Positions 1 to 8,615 of a stretch of 64,000 nucleotides of DNA are shown here, piece after piece. The stretch lies in NCBI RefSeq assembly GCF_000421225.1, contig NZ_ATWL01000009.1, positions 104,363-168,362 on the forward strand, in the 5' to 3' direction. Source of the DNA: Ruania albidiflava DSM 18029. Its GTDB lineage: Bacteria > Actinomycetota > Actinomycetes > Actinomycetales > Beutenbergiaceae. Positions within the stretch are counted from its first letter, which is position 1; each line of letters opens with the position of its first letter. A model generated the notes under the pieces. That model saw nothing but the letters and a program-made list of their open reading frames with translations. It was not told where the DNA came from and made no database searches. The position numbers and the translations under genes were made by a program.

Positions 1-7
1 CTGTGGC

Positions 8-21
8 TGCAAGCGATTGCA
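8..21. promoter_or_regulatory. LacI-type operator O1
   Basis: The sequence TGCAAGCGATTGCA is a near-perfect palindrome with the central CG typical of LacI-family operators. It lies 60 bases before the start of the first ABC transporter gene. It matches the sites at 10935, 14943, 15184, 17478, 21101, 21145 and 25071, so it is probably bound by the LacI-family regulator encoded at 11249. Confidence 0.8.
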
Positions 22-81
22 TGAACGGCTACCGCACGCACAACGAGGTCATGGGACGCAGAGGTCCCGGAGGAGTGGGTC

Positions 82-1839
82 ATGGAGCACAGCGACTTGA
101 GGATCACGCGGCGTCTCTTTCTCGGCGGGGGCGCCACCGCCGGTGCACTACTTCTGTCCGGGTGCAACTTCGACAGTGGACCTGCCCCTGCCGATGACGG
201 CGACTCCGACGGCACGGGTCCGTCCGGAACCGTCCGTATGACCATGAGCTCCATCGACTCGCTGGACCCGCACTACGTGAACAACGCGATGCTCGTGGTT
301 CCTGCTGGGCTGCTCGAAGGACTGACGTTCTCCAACGAGGAGGGCACCGAGGCGATCCCGGCCGCTGCAGAGTCCTGGGAGGTTTCTGACGATGGTCTGG
401 TCTACACCTTCACCATGCGGGAGGGTGCCACCTGGTCCAACGGAGACCCGGTCACCGGCCCGGACGCCGAATGGAGCTTCAAACGGCTGCTCACCCCGAC
501 CGGTGCCGGATCGAACTATGCTGCTGGAGCGTCGAGCTACCTGAACGGACTCAACATCAAGGGTGCCTCGGAGTTCCTCTCCGGCGAGAACGACGACTGG
601 GCGAGCGTGGGCGTATCAGCCCCCGACGACTCCACCGTGGTGATCGAGCTCGCTTCACCCAATGACGACTTCCTGCTGCTGATGTCCCACTACTCGATGG
701 TGCTGGTGCACCCGCCGAGCCTCGAGGGCGGCGGCCAGGAGTGGATGCAGCCGGAGAACTGGGTGGGCAACGGCGCATACCTGCCCGAGCACTGGGAGCC
801 GACCACCTCCCTGCGGATGGTTGCCAACGACGCGTACTGGGACTACGCGAACGTGCACGTGCAGAGCATCGAGCTGGTCATCGGTATGGACAGCTCCGCC
901 CAGTTGGCTTCCTTCGACGCGGGCGAGATCGACATCACCGGTGCCAACGCGACCACCATCGACGAACGCGACGATCTCCAGGACAACGTGGTGCAGGTGG
1001 ACGGATACACCGTGCGGTACCTGCAGCGGATGTGGGGAGGGCACGAGGCCTCCGAAGATGTGCGGGTGCGCCGCGCGTTGTCCATGGCGATCGACCGGGA
1101 GGCGATCGCCGCCGTCAAGTCGACCGATGAGCCGGGCCTGTCGCTCATCCCCGGCAACGTGGTACCGGGCTGGGAGGACTCCCTCGCCCGCGCCTACGAT
1201 GTCGACGGGGCTCGCGCCCTGATGGCCGAGGCGGGGCTGGAGACGGTGCCGAAGCTGCGCATCCAGTACAACTTCGAGGACCCCTGGCTATCCGTGCTGG
1301 CAGACCAGTGGCAGGAGGCGTTCGACACCGAGGTCACCATCGACATCCTGGAGAGCGGTGTACACAGTGACACCCGGTGGAAGCCGTACGAGGACGAGAA
1401 CGTGATCAGCCTCTACGGTGGCACGTTCTCCGGGCTCCCGACCATGACCAACTGGGTGAACAACATCTTCCCACCGTCGTACGTGATGCAGTTCAGCATG
1501 TCCACGTCTGACTGGCAGGAGTTCCAGCAGATCCAGGCGGACGAAGGGCTCAGTGACTCCGAGCGCGCCGTCGCCCTGGACGAGAAGCTGCGCAGCAGCG
1601 CCGACCCCGAGGCGGTGGAGTTCGCCGACCGGGCCGCTGAGGCAATGGGAATCCTGGATGATGAGGAACGCCTGGCCGCCTACATCGAGGCGGCCAGCAT
1701 CCGCGAGGGTCTCAGCTACACCATTCCGCTCACCTGGAGTGGACGGACCATGCTGGTCGCCGACAAGGTCTCCGGATTCCAGCTGCGTCCCTCACCGGAG
1801 TACGCGTACTACAAGTACCTCACTGTCGATGAAGCGTAG
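82..1839 (+). CDS. Extracellular solute-binding lipoprotein of an oligopeptide-type ABC importer (SBP family 5)
   Basis: This 585-residue lipoprotein captures the ligand for the importer encoded just downstream. The N-terminus has a twin-arginine-like stretch (RRLFLGG, residues 10-16), a hydrophobic segment and a lipobox LSGC with Cys28 as the lipidation site. Residues from about 50 onward are the SBP_bac_5 fold (TAESWEVSDDG-like and YTFTMREGATWSNGDPVT-like motifs), the family that includes DppA and OppA. The ATG at 82 has the purine-rich site GGAGGAG about 9 bases upstream. It is first in a tight operon with two permeases, a double ATPase and an enolase-superfamily enzyme, behind a LacI operator. 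Family 5 proteins bind peptides, nickel chelates or oligosaccharides; the sugar-type operator and neighbours favour an oligosaccharide or a glycan-derived conjugate, but this is inference. Confidence 0.9.
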   Translation: MEHSDLRITRRLFLGGGATAGALLLSGCNFDSGPAPADDGDSDGTGPSGTVRMTMSSIDSLDPHYVNNAMLVVPAGLLEGLTFSNEEGTEAIPAAAESWEVSDDGLVYTFTMREGATWSNGDPVTGPDAEWSFKRLLTPTGAGSNYAAGASSYLNGLNIKGASEFLSGENDDWASVGVSAPDDSTVVIELASPNDDFLLLMSHYSMVLVHPPSLEGGGQEWMQPENWVGNGAYLPEHWEPTTSLRMVANDAYWDYANVHVQSIELVIGMDSSAQLASFDAGEIDITGANATTIDERDDLQDNVVQVDGYTVRYLQRMWGGHEASEDVRVRRALSMAIDREAIAAVKSTDEPGLSLIPGNVVPGWEDSLARAYDVDGARALMAEAGLETVPKLRIQYNFEDPWLSVLADQWQEAFDTEVTIDILESGVHSDTRWKPYEDENVISLYGGTFSGLPTMTNWVNNIFPPSYVMQFSMSTSDWQEFQQIQADEGLSDSERAVALDEKLRSSADPEAVEFADRAAEAMGILDDEERLAAYIEAASIREGLSYTIPLTWSGRTMLVADKVSGFQLRPSPEYAYYKYLTVDEA

Positions 1840-1884
1840 TCCTACCGACGTGCGGGTCGAGATGGCGAAGAGGGGAGGGCGCCG

Positions 1885-2937
1885 GTGAAGGTCGCCATGT
1901 TCATCGGACGGCGCATCGCACGGATGATCCTGTGCCTGATCGCCGTCTCGCTGCTGACCTGGATCCTGCTGCAGCTCGCACCGGGAGACTTCGCCGGCAT
2001 CCAGGAGGTGGGTGGGGGTACGGTCGGTCTCGCCCAGCAGGCCTCTGCCGAGCAGCAGTCCGGCCTGGCGGCGCGGTACGGCGCAGACATCCCGGGCTGG
2101 CAGCAGTACCTGACGTTCATGGTCGGCGCCGTGACCGGGGACATGGGCCCCAGCTACCGGTACACGCACATGACCGTGGAGCAGATCATCGCCCATGCGT
2201 TCCCGATCTCGGCGGGGCTGGCCATCGGTGCCGTGGTGATCGCCGTAGTGGTCGCCGTCCCGCTGGGGATCCTCGCCGCGGTACGGCGCAAGTCGATCTG
2301 GGACACCGGCACGATGTTCGTGGCTACCCTCGGCCACGGCTTGCCGAACTACCTTGCTGGCCTGGTCCTCGTGCTGATCTTCTCCTCCGCGCTGAACCTG
2401 CTTCCGCCGTTCGGCTGGCGGGGGCCGGAGAACATGATCCTGCCGATGATCGCGCTGGCCGTATCGCCGATCGCGATGCTTGCGCGCTACGTCCGCAACT
2501 CGGTGCTGGAGAACCTGCGCGAAGAGTACGTCGTGGCCGCGAAGGCCAAAGGAGGACGATTCAGGACCATCATGGCCCGGCACGTGCTGCGGAACTCGAT
2601 GATGCCCCTGGTGACCGTGATCGGGCCGATGTTCGCCGGACTCGCCACCGGGACGATCTTCGTGGAGTCCATCTTTGGTATCCCCGGCCTGGGCCGGTAC
2701 TTCACCGAGGCTGCCGCACAACGGGACATGCCGTTGCTGATGGGGTCGACATTGTTCTTCGCAGCCCTGCTGATGGTGATGAACCTGCTGGTGGACCTGG
2801 TCTACGCCCTGCTGGATCCCCGGGTGCGGGCCAGCCTGAACCTCACCGCATCGGAGTCGGACGTCGCGGCCAAGGCCGGCATCACCGCAGGTCCAGTGAG
2901 CCGCGCGCAGACACCACAGAGCGAGGCGGCACTATGA
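1885..2937 (+). CDS. ABC transporter permease, DppB/OppB type
   Basis: This 350-residue inner-membrane permease is one of the two channel subunits of the family-5 importer. It shows an N-terminal hydrophobic helix (MILCLIAVSLLTWILLQLAPGDF), several more membrane segments between residues 105 and 300, and the EAA coupling loop (EEYVVAAKAKGG, around residue 212) that contacts the ATPase. The GTG start at 1885 is preceded by AGGGGAGGG. The last bases overlap the next permease as ATGA, which indicates translational coupling. The C-terminal 35 residues are a soluble tail of low complexity. Substrate specificity cannot be read from the sequence. Confidence 0.92.
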   Translation: MKVAMFIGRRIARMILCLIAVSLLTWILLQLAPGDFAGIQEVGGGTVGLAQQASAEQQSGLAARYGADIPGWQQYLTFMVGAVTGDMGPSYRYTHMTVEQIIAHAFPISAGLAIGAVVIAVVVAVPLGILAAVRRKSIWDTGTMFVATLGHGLPNYLAGLVLVLIFSSALNLLPPFGWRGPENMILPMIALAVSPIAMLARYVRNSVLENLREEYVVAAKAKGGRFRTIMARHVLRNSMMPLVTVIGPMFAGLATGTIFVESIFGIPGLGRYFTEAAAQRDMPLLMGSTLFFAALLMVMNLLVDLVYALLDPRVRASLNLTASESDVAAKAGITAGPVSRAQTPQSEAAL

Positions 2938-3821
2938 CGACGGTGGAGACGAACGAGGACGCGGCTCTCCCGAGCAGGCCGCGCTCGGAGTGGTCCCGGC
3001 GGTGGGGACGGTTCCTGCGCAACCGGCTCGCGGTGCTTGGACTGGTGATCGTGGTCGTTGCCTGCCTGGCAGCAGTCACCGCACCGTGGATCGCGCCCTA
3101 CCACTATGCGACGCTCGGTCCCGGGGACGAGTTCCTGAGAACCGGCTCACCCGGCCACCCGATGGGCACCGACATCCTGGGCCGGGACATCCTCTCCCGC
3201 CTGTTGTACAGCCTCCGGACCGCGCTGTTCATCGCGATCGTGGCGGAGCTGCTCTCGCTGATCCTCTCGTTCGCGGTCGGACTGCTGGCCGGGTACAAGG
3301 GCGGCAAGATCGACCAGTGGCTGATGGCCGGCACCGATGTCATGTTCGCCTTCCCCGGCTACCTGTTCGCCGTGCTGCTGGTCGCGGTGCTCGGGCGCAG
3401 CACCTGGGCTGTCATCCTGGCGCTGACAGTGGGCAGCTGGGTGGGGCTGTCCCGCTTGCTTCGGGCACAGATCCTGAAGATGAAGAGCCTGGAGTTCGTC
3501 GAGGCAGGTCGCGCGATGGGCGCGACCGGCTGGACGCTGGTGATCCGGTACATGGTCCCCGGCGCGATGGGACCGGTCCTGGTCAGCTCGAGCTTCGGCA
3601 TCCCGGCGAACATGCTCGCTGAGTCGGGCTTGGCGATTCTCGGGCTCGGGGTCGCTCCGCCCATGCCCAGCGTGGGCACGATGATCAACGACGGCTATCA
3701 GTTCGTGCAGTCCTACCCGCACCTGATCGCTTGGCCGGTAGCGGTGTTCGTGCTCATCATGCTGGCCTTCACCTGGGTAGGAGATGGGGTGCGGGATGCC
3801 TTCGACGTCGACGAGAGCTGA
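2934..3821 (+). CDS. ABC transporter permease, DppC/OppC type
   Basis: This 295-residue permease is the partner of the DppB-type subunit. It begins with a short cytoplasmic arm, then a membrane helix near residues 30-55 and the OppC-type N-terminal region ending in GTDILGRDILSRLLYS. Further helices follow, with an EAA loop (FVEAGRAMGATGW) near residue 190. The ATG start overlaps the stop of the preceding permease by 4 bases. Its 3' end overlaps the following ATPase by up to 38 bases, so the three genes form one operon. Confidence 0.92.
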   Translation: MTTVETNEDAALPSRPRSEWSRRWGRFLRNRLAVLGLVIVVVACLAAVTAPWIAPYHYATLGPGDEFLRTGSPGHPMGTDILGRDILSRLLYSLRTALFIAIVAELLSLILSFAVGLLAGYKGGKIDQWLMAGTDVMFAFPGYLFAVLLVAVLGRSTWAVILALTVGSWVGLSRLLRAQILKMKSLEFVEAGRAMGATGWTLVIRYMVPGAMGPVLVSSSFGIPANMLAESGLAILGLGVAPPMPSVGTMINDGYQFVQSYPHLIAWPVAVFVLIMLAFTWVGDGVRDAFDVDES

Positions 3822-5487
3822 GTCGGAACTGCGCGGGCACACAGATCCGCAGCCGCTGCTGCAGGTGAATGATCTGAACGTGGGCTTCGCCCTTCCGCAC
3901 GGCATCACGCAGGTGGTGCACAGTCTGAACCTGGCCGTGCCGCACCAGGGCGCGTTGGCCGTGGTCGGTGAGTCCGGCAGCGGCAAGAGCGTCTCAATGC
4001 GATCGCTGCTGGGGCTGCTCCCGGGAACAGCCCAGGTGAGCGGCTCGGCGGTACTGACGACCGGGCGCGGCCAGGGGCGTGACCTGCTGGCGATGAACGA
4101 GTCCACGTTGCGGCAGGTGCGCGGGCGTCAGGTCGGGATGGTGTTCCAGAACGCCATGGAGGCGTTCAACCCTTCGGTCCCGCTGGGCCGCCAGCTCACC
4201 CAGGCACTGCTGTGGCACGACCTGTGCGACCGGAAGACGGCGCAGCAGAGGGCGATCCAGACGCTCGCGGACGTGGGCATACCGGAGCCAGAGCGGCGGA
4301 TGAAGATGTATCCGTTCCAGCTCTCCGGCGGGATGCGCCAGCGTGCCATGATCGCGATGGCGACCATCGCCCGGCCGCAGCTGATCATCGCCGACGAGCC
4401 CACAACGGCGCTGGACGTGACCGTGCAGAAGCAGATCCTGGACCTGCTCGTCCAGCTGCGCGAGGCGGGCATGGCCATGATCATGATCACCCACGACCTG
4501 GGCGTGGCCCGACATGTGTGTGACGAGGCGGTGGTGCTCCGCCACGGCACGCTGATCGAGCGCTCGGGCATCATGGACCTGCTCACCGGAGCCCGGGATC
4601 CCTACAGCCGGACGCTGGTCGATGCGGCCCTCGACGTCGGCGTCGAGCCGCCCACCGCTGAGGCGTCTGCAGCCCATGCCGGGGCCGGGGACGGCGGGCC
4701 GCTGCTTCGGGTGCAGAACCTCACCAAGGTGTTCGGCAGCAGGGGCGGGCACGTGCTCGCAGTGGACGACGTGTCCTTCACCCTGCGGCAGGGGCGGACT
4801 CTCGGTGTGGTGGGTGAGTCCGGCTCGGGCAAATCCACCCTGGCCCGGATGGTGCTGCACCTGATCGAACCGACGTCCGGGACAGTCCACGTCAACGGCA
4901 GCTGCCTGGCCGAGGTCGGCACCAGGACGCTCCGGCGGATGCGCAAGGACATGCAGATGGTGTTCCAGTCGCCGTACGGCTCGCTGCTGCCGTCCGCCAC
5001 GGTCTCGGAGAACATCGGCGAACCACTGCGCATCAACAGGCTCGGCGACAAGAACGAGCGGCGTACGAGAGCGTCCGAGCTGCTCCGGCTCGTGGAGCTG
5101 GACGCCGCCTACCTGGACATGTATCCCCGACAGCTCTCCGGCGGCCAGCAGCAGCGCGTGGCAATCGCGCGGGCACTCGCTCTTGAGCCGACCTTGTTGG
5201 TGGCCGACGAGCCGACCTCGGCCCTGGACGCGTCCGTGCAGGTGCAGGTGCTGGACCTGTTGCACGGGCTGCAGGAGCGGCTCGGGTTCGCGATGGTGCT
5301 GATCACGCACAACCTTGCCGTCGCAGAGCGGCTGGCGCACGAGGTCATGGTGATGCAGCACGGCGCCGTGCGCGAGTACGCGCCTACAGCACAGTTGTTT
5401 CGTAGTCCGCAGGACGACTACACCCGCAACTTGCTCGCAGCAGTGCTCCCGGTCCGTACCGGCCTCGACGGGGGACCGGACGAGTGA
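3784..5487 (+). CDS. Fused double ATP-binding subunit of the oligopeptide-type ABC importer (DppD-DppF in one chain)
   Basis: This 567-residue protein carries two complete ABC ATPase domains. The first (about residues 20-270) has Walker A GESGSGKS, signature LSGGMRQR and Walker B LIIADEPT. The second (about 300-555) has Walker A GESGSGKST, signature LSGGQQQR and Walker B LLVADEPT. Each is followed by an oligopeptide-transporter-type C-terminal segment, so the chain can replace the usual DppD/DppF heterodimer. The start is uncertain: the ATG at 3784 sits directly against an AGGAG, whereas the ATG at 3796 is 12 bases from it and may be used. The stop overlaps the next gene as GTGA. Confidence 0.92.
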   Translation: MGCGMPSTSTRAESELRGHTDPQPLLQVNDLNVGFALPHGITQVVHSLNLAVPHQGALAVVGESGSGKSVSMRSLLGLLPGTAQVSGSAVLTTGRGQGRDLLAMNESTLRQVRGRQVGMVFQNAMEAFNPSVPLGRQLTQALLWHDLCDRKTAQQRAIQTLADVGIPEPERRMKMYPFQLSGGMRQRAMIAMATIARPQLIIADEPTTALDVTVQKQILDLLVQLREAGMAMIMITHDLGVARHVCDEAVVLRHGTLIERSGIMDLLTGARDPYSRTLVDAALDVGVEPPTAEASAAHAGAGDGGPLLRVQNLTKVFGSRGGHVLAVDDVSFTLRQGRTLGVVGESGSGKSTLARMVLHLIEPTSGTVHVNGSCLAEVGTRTLRRMRKDMQMVFQSPYGSLLPSATVSENIGEPLRINRLGDKNERRTRASELLRLVELDAAYLDMYPRQLSGGQQQRVAIARALALEPTLLVADEPTSALDASVQVQVLDLLHGLQERLGFAMVLITHNLAVAERLAHEVMVMQHGAVREYAPTAQLFRSPQDDYTRNLLAAVLPVRTGLDGGPDE

Positions 5488-6815
5488 ACCACGCCATGCG
5501 GGTCACCCACGTACGTGTGCTGCACACAGAGACGCGGTTCCAGGACGTGCGGCTGGACCGACCGTTCACCATCAGCGGGCGGCCGATCACGCACTTCACC
5601 ACCGCTGAGGTGCGGGTCGAGGTGGTCACCTGCGCTGGCGCCCGTGTGCAGGGTCGGGGAACGAGCACGCTGTCGGTGCCCTGGGCGTGGCCGAGCGCAC
5701 CGATCGATGTCGATGAGCGCGACGGTGCACTGCGCAGCCTGGTCCGCCAGCTTGCTGCCGCTGTCACCGAAGCCGGACCCGGTGATCCGATCCAGATCTG
5801 GCATCGCCTCTATGCGGACCTGGACCGGCGGTTGGCCGAGCTCGCCGGTGATGTCGGCTGCCCGGAGGTACCCCGGCTCGCAGGTCTTCTGGCACTCGGT
5901 GCTGTGGACAATGCGGTGCACGATGCCTGGGGCAGGGCGCAGACCCTGCCCAGCTATGCCATGTACACCAGCGAGTATCTGGGCGAGTGCCTGGGCAGGT
6001 TCGATCCGCAGCTCGCCGGCGTCTACCCCGGTGACTACCTGGGCGCAGCCCGCCACGAGCTTCCGGTCCAGCACGTCCTCGGTGTCGGCGACCCCTTGGC
6101 ACCCCACGGCGCACGCTCCGGGGTGGACTCGCTGTCCGAGTGGATCGCCCGGGAGCGGCTCACCCACCTGAAGATCAAGCTCGCCGGGGACCCGGTTGCC
6201 GATGGTCGGCGGGTGGTGTCGGCCTTCCAGGTGACTCGCGAGCACGGGCCCGTGCTCGCCATCTCCATAGACCCGAACGAGAGCTACCACAGCGTCGCGG
6301 ACGTGCATCGTATGCTGGACACGGTCGCTGAGCTCTCCGAGGCGGCCTACCGGGCGCTGACCTACCTGGAGCAGCCGTTCCCCCGTGGGACGAACCAGGA
6401 CGGCGAGTCGATGCGCGGGCTGTCTGATCGAGTGCCGACCGTGATGGACGAGGGCTTCACCCGGCTGTCCCAGCTGGACGACCTGCTGGAGCAGGGCTGG
6501 TCCGGGGTCGTGATCAAGGCGGCCAAGGGGCAGAGCCCCGCCATTCTCGCCTACGGCATCGCCAGGGCTCGCGGGATGCACGTGGTCGCCCAGGACCTGA
6601 CTGCCGTGTGCCTCGGGCTGGAACACTCAGCGGCGCTGGTGGCCGCGCTCGAGCTCAGCTGGCCACACCTGGAGTACAACTCCCGGCAGTATGCACCCGG
6701 CGCCAACGCCGAGCTGGGCGCGCGGCATCCGGAGCTTGTGGGCGTGCGGGACGGGATGGTCACGCTGCCCGAGGGCGGTACTGGGCTGTACCCCGGTCGA
6801 GCCTGTGCCGGCTGA
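5484..6815 (+). CDS. Enolase-superfamily enzyme (mandelate racemase/muconate lactonizing type)
   Basis: The 443-residue product belongs to the superfamily that abstracts the alpha proton of a carboxylate using Mg2+ and catalytic lysines. Visible landmarks are KIK at 230-232, metal-site residues Asp263 (in SIDPN), Glu296 (in YLEQPF) and Asp322 (in MDEG), and a second Lys345 in VIKAAKG. A lysine on both sides of the barrel, and DxN at the first metal ligand, point to the muconate-lactonizing/dipeptide-epimerase subgroup rather than to a classical acid-sugar dehydratase, but the substrate is not determined. It is longer than the usual 360-400 residues because of an insert around residues 150-210. 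The GTG start overlaps the ATPase stop, so it is co-translated with the importer and probably acts on the imported compound. Confidence 0.85.
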   Translation: MNHAMRVTHVRVLHTETRFQDVRLDRPFTISGRPITHFTTAEVRVEVVTCAGARVQGRGTSTLSVPWAWPSAPIDVDERDGALRSLVRQLAAAVTEAGPGDPIQIWHRLYADLDRRLAELAGDVGCPEVPRLAGLLALGAVDNAVHDAWGRAQTLPSYAMYTSEYLGECLGRFDPQLAGVYPGDYLGAARHELPVQHVLGVGDPLAPHGARSGVDSLSEWIARERLTHLKIKLAGDPVADGRRVVSAFQVTREHGPVLAISIDPNESYHSVADVHRMLDTVAELSEAAYRALTYLEQPFPRGTNQDGESMRGLSDRVPTVMDEGFTRLSQLDDLLEQGWSGVVIKAAKGQSPAILAYGIARARGMHVVAQDLTAVCLGLEHSAALVAALELSWPHLEYNSRQYAPGANAELGARHPELVGVRDGMVTLPEGGTGLYPGRACAG

Positions 6816-6826
6816 GGGCAGCGCCG

Positions 6827-7723
6827 CTAGGCAAGCTGCCCCTCTAGCCAGGCCGCGACGGCGGCAGTGACGTGCTCGGGCAGCGGGTGGCCGCCGTCGT
6901 GGTAGAGCACTGACAGCCCCGTACGCTCGGGCCACCACGCAGCTGCCCGTTGCACCAGGTTCCGGTTGTGCTCGCCGTCCCCGTCCTGCCCACCGAGCAG
7001 CAGGAACGGCCGAGGCGCCACCAGTCCGAGCAGTTCGTCCTGATCTCGGTCGGTGGGCACGTGCGAGCCTAGGTACCAAGGGTCGTCCCAGTTGGAGTGG
7101 GCGAACCCCAGACCGGGTTCGTGTGCTGCGGCAGCGTCGACGCGGGGGTCGAGCGCGGCCAGGTGCAGGCTCAGCTTCCCGCCCAGAGAGTGTCCGAACG
7201 CACCGAGCCGTCCGGGGCTGACCAGACCCTCCTCGAGCACGGCGGTGACGGCCAGCATCAGGTCCGAGATGCTGCGGCCCAGACCGGTGACGCTCAGCTG
7301 TCGGCGGTGCAGTTCGGCTGCGGGTCCATAACGGTCAGCCAGCGTTCGGCCGGACCGGTTCGCCACGGCGACCTGCTCGAACCACCAGGGCACGGCCAGG
7401 ACACTGAGCCCGCGCTGAGCCAGATGAAGTCCCTGGGCGCGTGACCGCCGTTGTTCCGGCCTGTTCTGGGTGCGCTCGCTCGGTTCGCCGAGAAGTACGG
7501 CGGTCTCGTAGAAGGGCACGATCACCATGGCCGAAGATCCCCCGTCGGGGGCGAACAGCCGCGCTGTCAGAGTGCTGCCATAAGAGTGCAGTGCCAGGTC
7601 GCGGATGGTGCCGCTCGGGTGCGACGTGCTGGCCGGCCCGGTCTCGCCGAGCGTCCAGCTTCCGGCGGGATCTTCGACGGCGCCCAGCCAGTGGTGCCAC
7701 CAGGCGCGTGGGCTCTCGCTCAT
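6827..7723 (-). CDS. Alpha/beta hydrolase (dienelactone hydrolase/acetyl esterase-like)
   Basis: This 298-residue cytoplasmic protein has an alpha/beta-hydrolase core with the nucleophile elbow GHSLGG (Ser179), a likely acid Asp247 (GGQDGDG) and a likely base His279 (DGGHPLP). The arrangement resembles the dienelactone hydrolase/acetyl xylan esterase clan. It is the last gene of the leftward operon that starts with the sugar-binding protein at 10866, only 7 bases after the second permease. A role in removing acyl groups from the imported carbohydrate is likely from context. No signal peptide is seen, so it acts after uptake. Confidence 0.75.
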   Translation of the reverse strand: MSESPRAWWHHWLGAVEDPAGSWTLGETGPASTSHPSGTIRDLALHSYGSTLTARLFAPDGGSSAMVIVPFYETAVLLGEPSERTQNRPEQRRSRAQGLHLAQRGLSVLAVPWWFEQVAVANRSGRTLADRYGPAAELHRRQLSVTGLGRSISDLMLAVTAVLEEGLVSPGRLGAFGHSLGGKLSLHLAALDPRVDAAAAHEPGLGFAHSNWDDPWYLGSHVPTDRDQDELLGLVAPRPFLLLGGQDGDGEHNRNLVQRAAAWWPERTGLSVLYHDGGHPLPEHVTAAVAAWLEGQLA

Positions 7724-7730
7724 CAGCGGG

Positions 7731-8615
7731 CTACTTCAGACCGGACATCATCACGCCACGCACGAAGTAGCGCTGCAGGACGATGAACACCAGCAGTGCG
7801 GGGACGAAGGTGATGACGGCGGCGGCCATCACGGTCGCCAGCGGCACCTCCTGCTGTTGCAGGCTGTTGATGCCCACGGTGAGCACGTAGTTGGCGGGGG
7901 ACTGCTGAGCTACCAACGGCCAGAGGAAGTCGTTCCAGTGCCACAGGAACACGAATGTGCCCAGAGTTGCCAAGATCGGCTTGGTCTGAGGAAGCACGAT
8001 GGACCAGTACACCCGGAACTCCCCAGCGCCGTCGATGCGAGCGGCATCAATGAGCTCATCCGGTACGTCCTGGATGAACTGGCGCATCAGGAACATCGCC
8101 TGGGCGTTCGCGATCGTGGGCACGATCATTCCCCACATGGTGTTCAGCCCACCGAGCTGACCGACGATGATGTACTGCGGGATGATCGTGAGGTGGTAGG
8201 GGATCATCAGCATCGCCACGAACACCCAGAAGAGCAGCTCTCGTCCGAAGAACCGCTTCTTGGCGAACGCATAGCCCGCCATCGAGGCGAACAGCAGCAC
8301 CAGGACGACCGAAACCACCGAATATATGGTGGAGTTGGCGATCCACCGGGGGATGTTCTGGCTACCGACGGCTTGTTCGTAGGACGAGAAGGAGATGTCG
8401 CTCGGGAAGAGCGCGTCCGGGAACTTGATCGCCTCACCGGGCTGGAGGGAGATGACGATCATCGCGTAGAACGGAAAGATCGTCACCACGGAAGCGATGA
8501 TCAGCAGGACGTGCATCCGTACGTCGGACCGCCGGCGTGCGCCCTTGCCTCCAGGGGCGGCGGGCCCGTACGAGGGGCGGGCATCGAGACTGGTCTCGGT
8601 CAGGGTGGCAACCAT
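7731..8615 (-). CDS. Carbohydrate ABC transporter permease, MalG/UgpE type
   Basis: This 294-residue integral membrane protein carries the second channel half of the CUT1-type sugar importer. Six membrane segments can be traced, starting at about residue 35 (VLLIIASVVTIFPFYAMIV). The EAA loop is clear (ELIDAARIDGAGEFRVYWSI, near residue 190). The start ATG overlaps the stop codon of the other permease (ATGA), so the two are translated together. No dedicated ATPase is encoded in the operon; such importers commonly share an MsmK/UgpC-type ATPase encoded elsewhere. Confidence 0.93.
   Translation of the reverse strand: MVATLTETSLDARPSYGPAAPGGKGARRRSDVRMHVLLIIASVVTIFPFYAMIVISLQPGEAIKFPDALFPSDISFSSYEQAVGSQNIPRWIANSTIYSVVSVVLVLLFASMAGYAFAKKRFFGRELLFWVFVAMLMIPYHLTIIPQYIIVGQLGGLNTMWGMIVPTIANAQAMFLMRQFIQDVPDELIDAARIDGAGEFRVYWSIVLPQTKPILATLGTFVFLWHWNDFLWPLVAQQSPANYVLTVGINSLQQQEVPLATVMAAAVITFVPALLVFIVLQRYFVRGVMMSGLK

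Noticed and set aside
1932..2933. Upstream in-frame extension of the DppC-type permease
   Set aside because: The extension is low-complexity Arg/Gly/Pro sequence antiparallel to nothing known and overlaps the DppB-type gene in another frame; the coupled ATG at 2934 is the real start.
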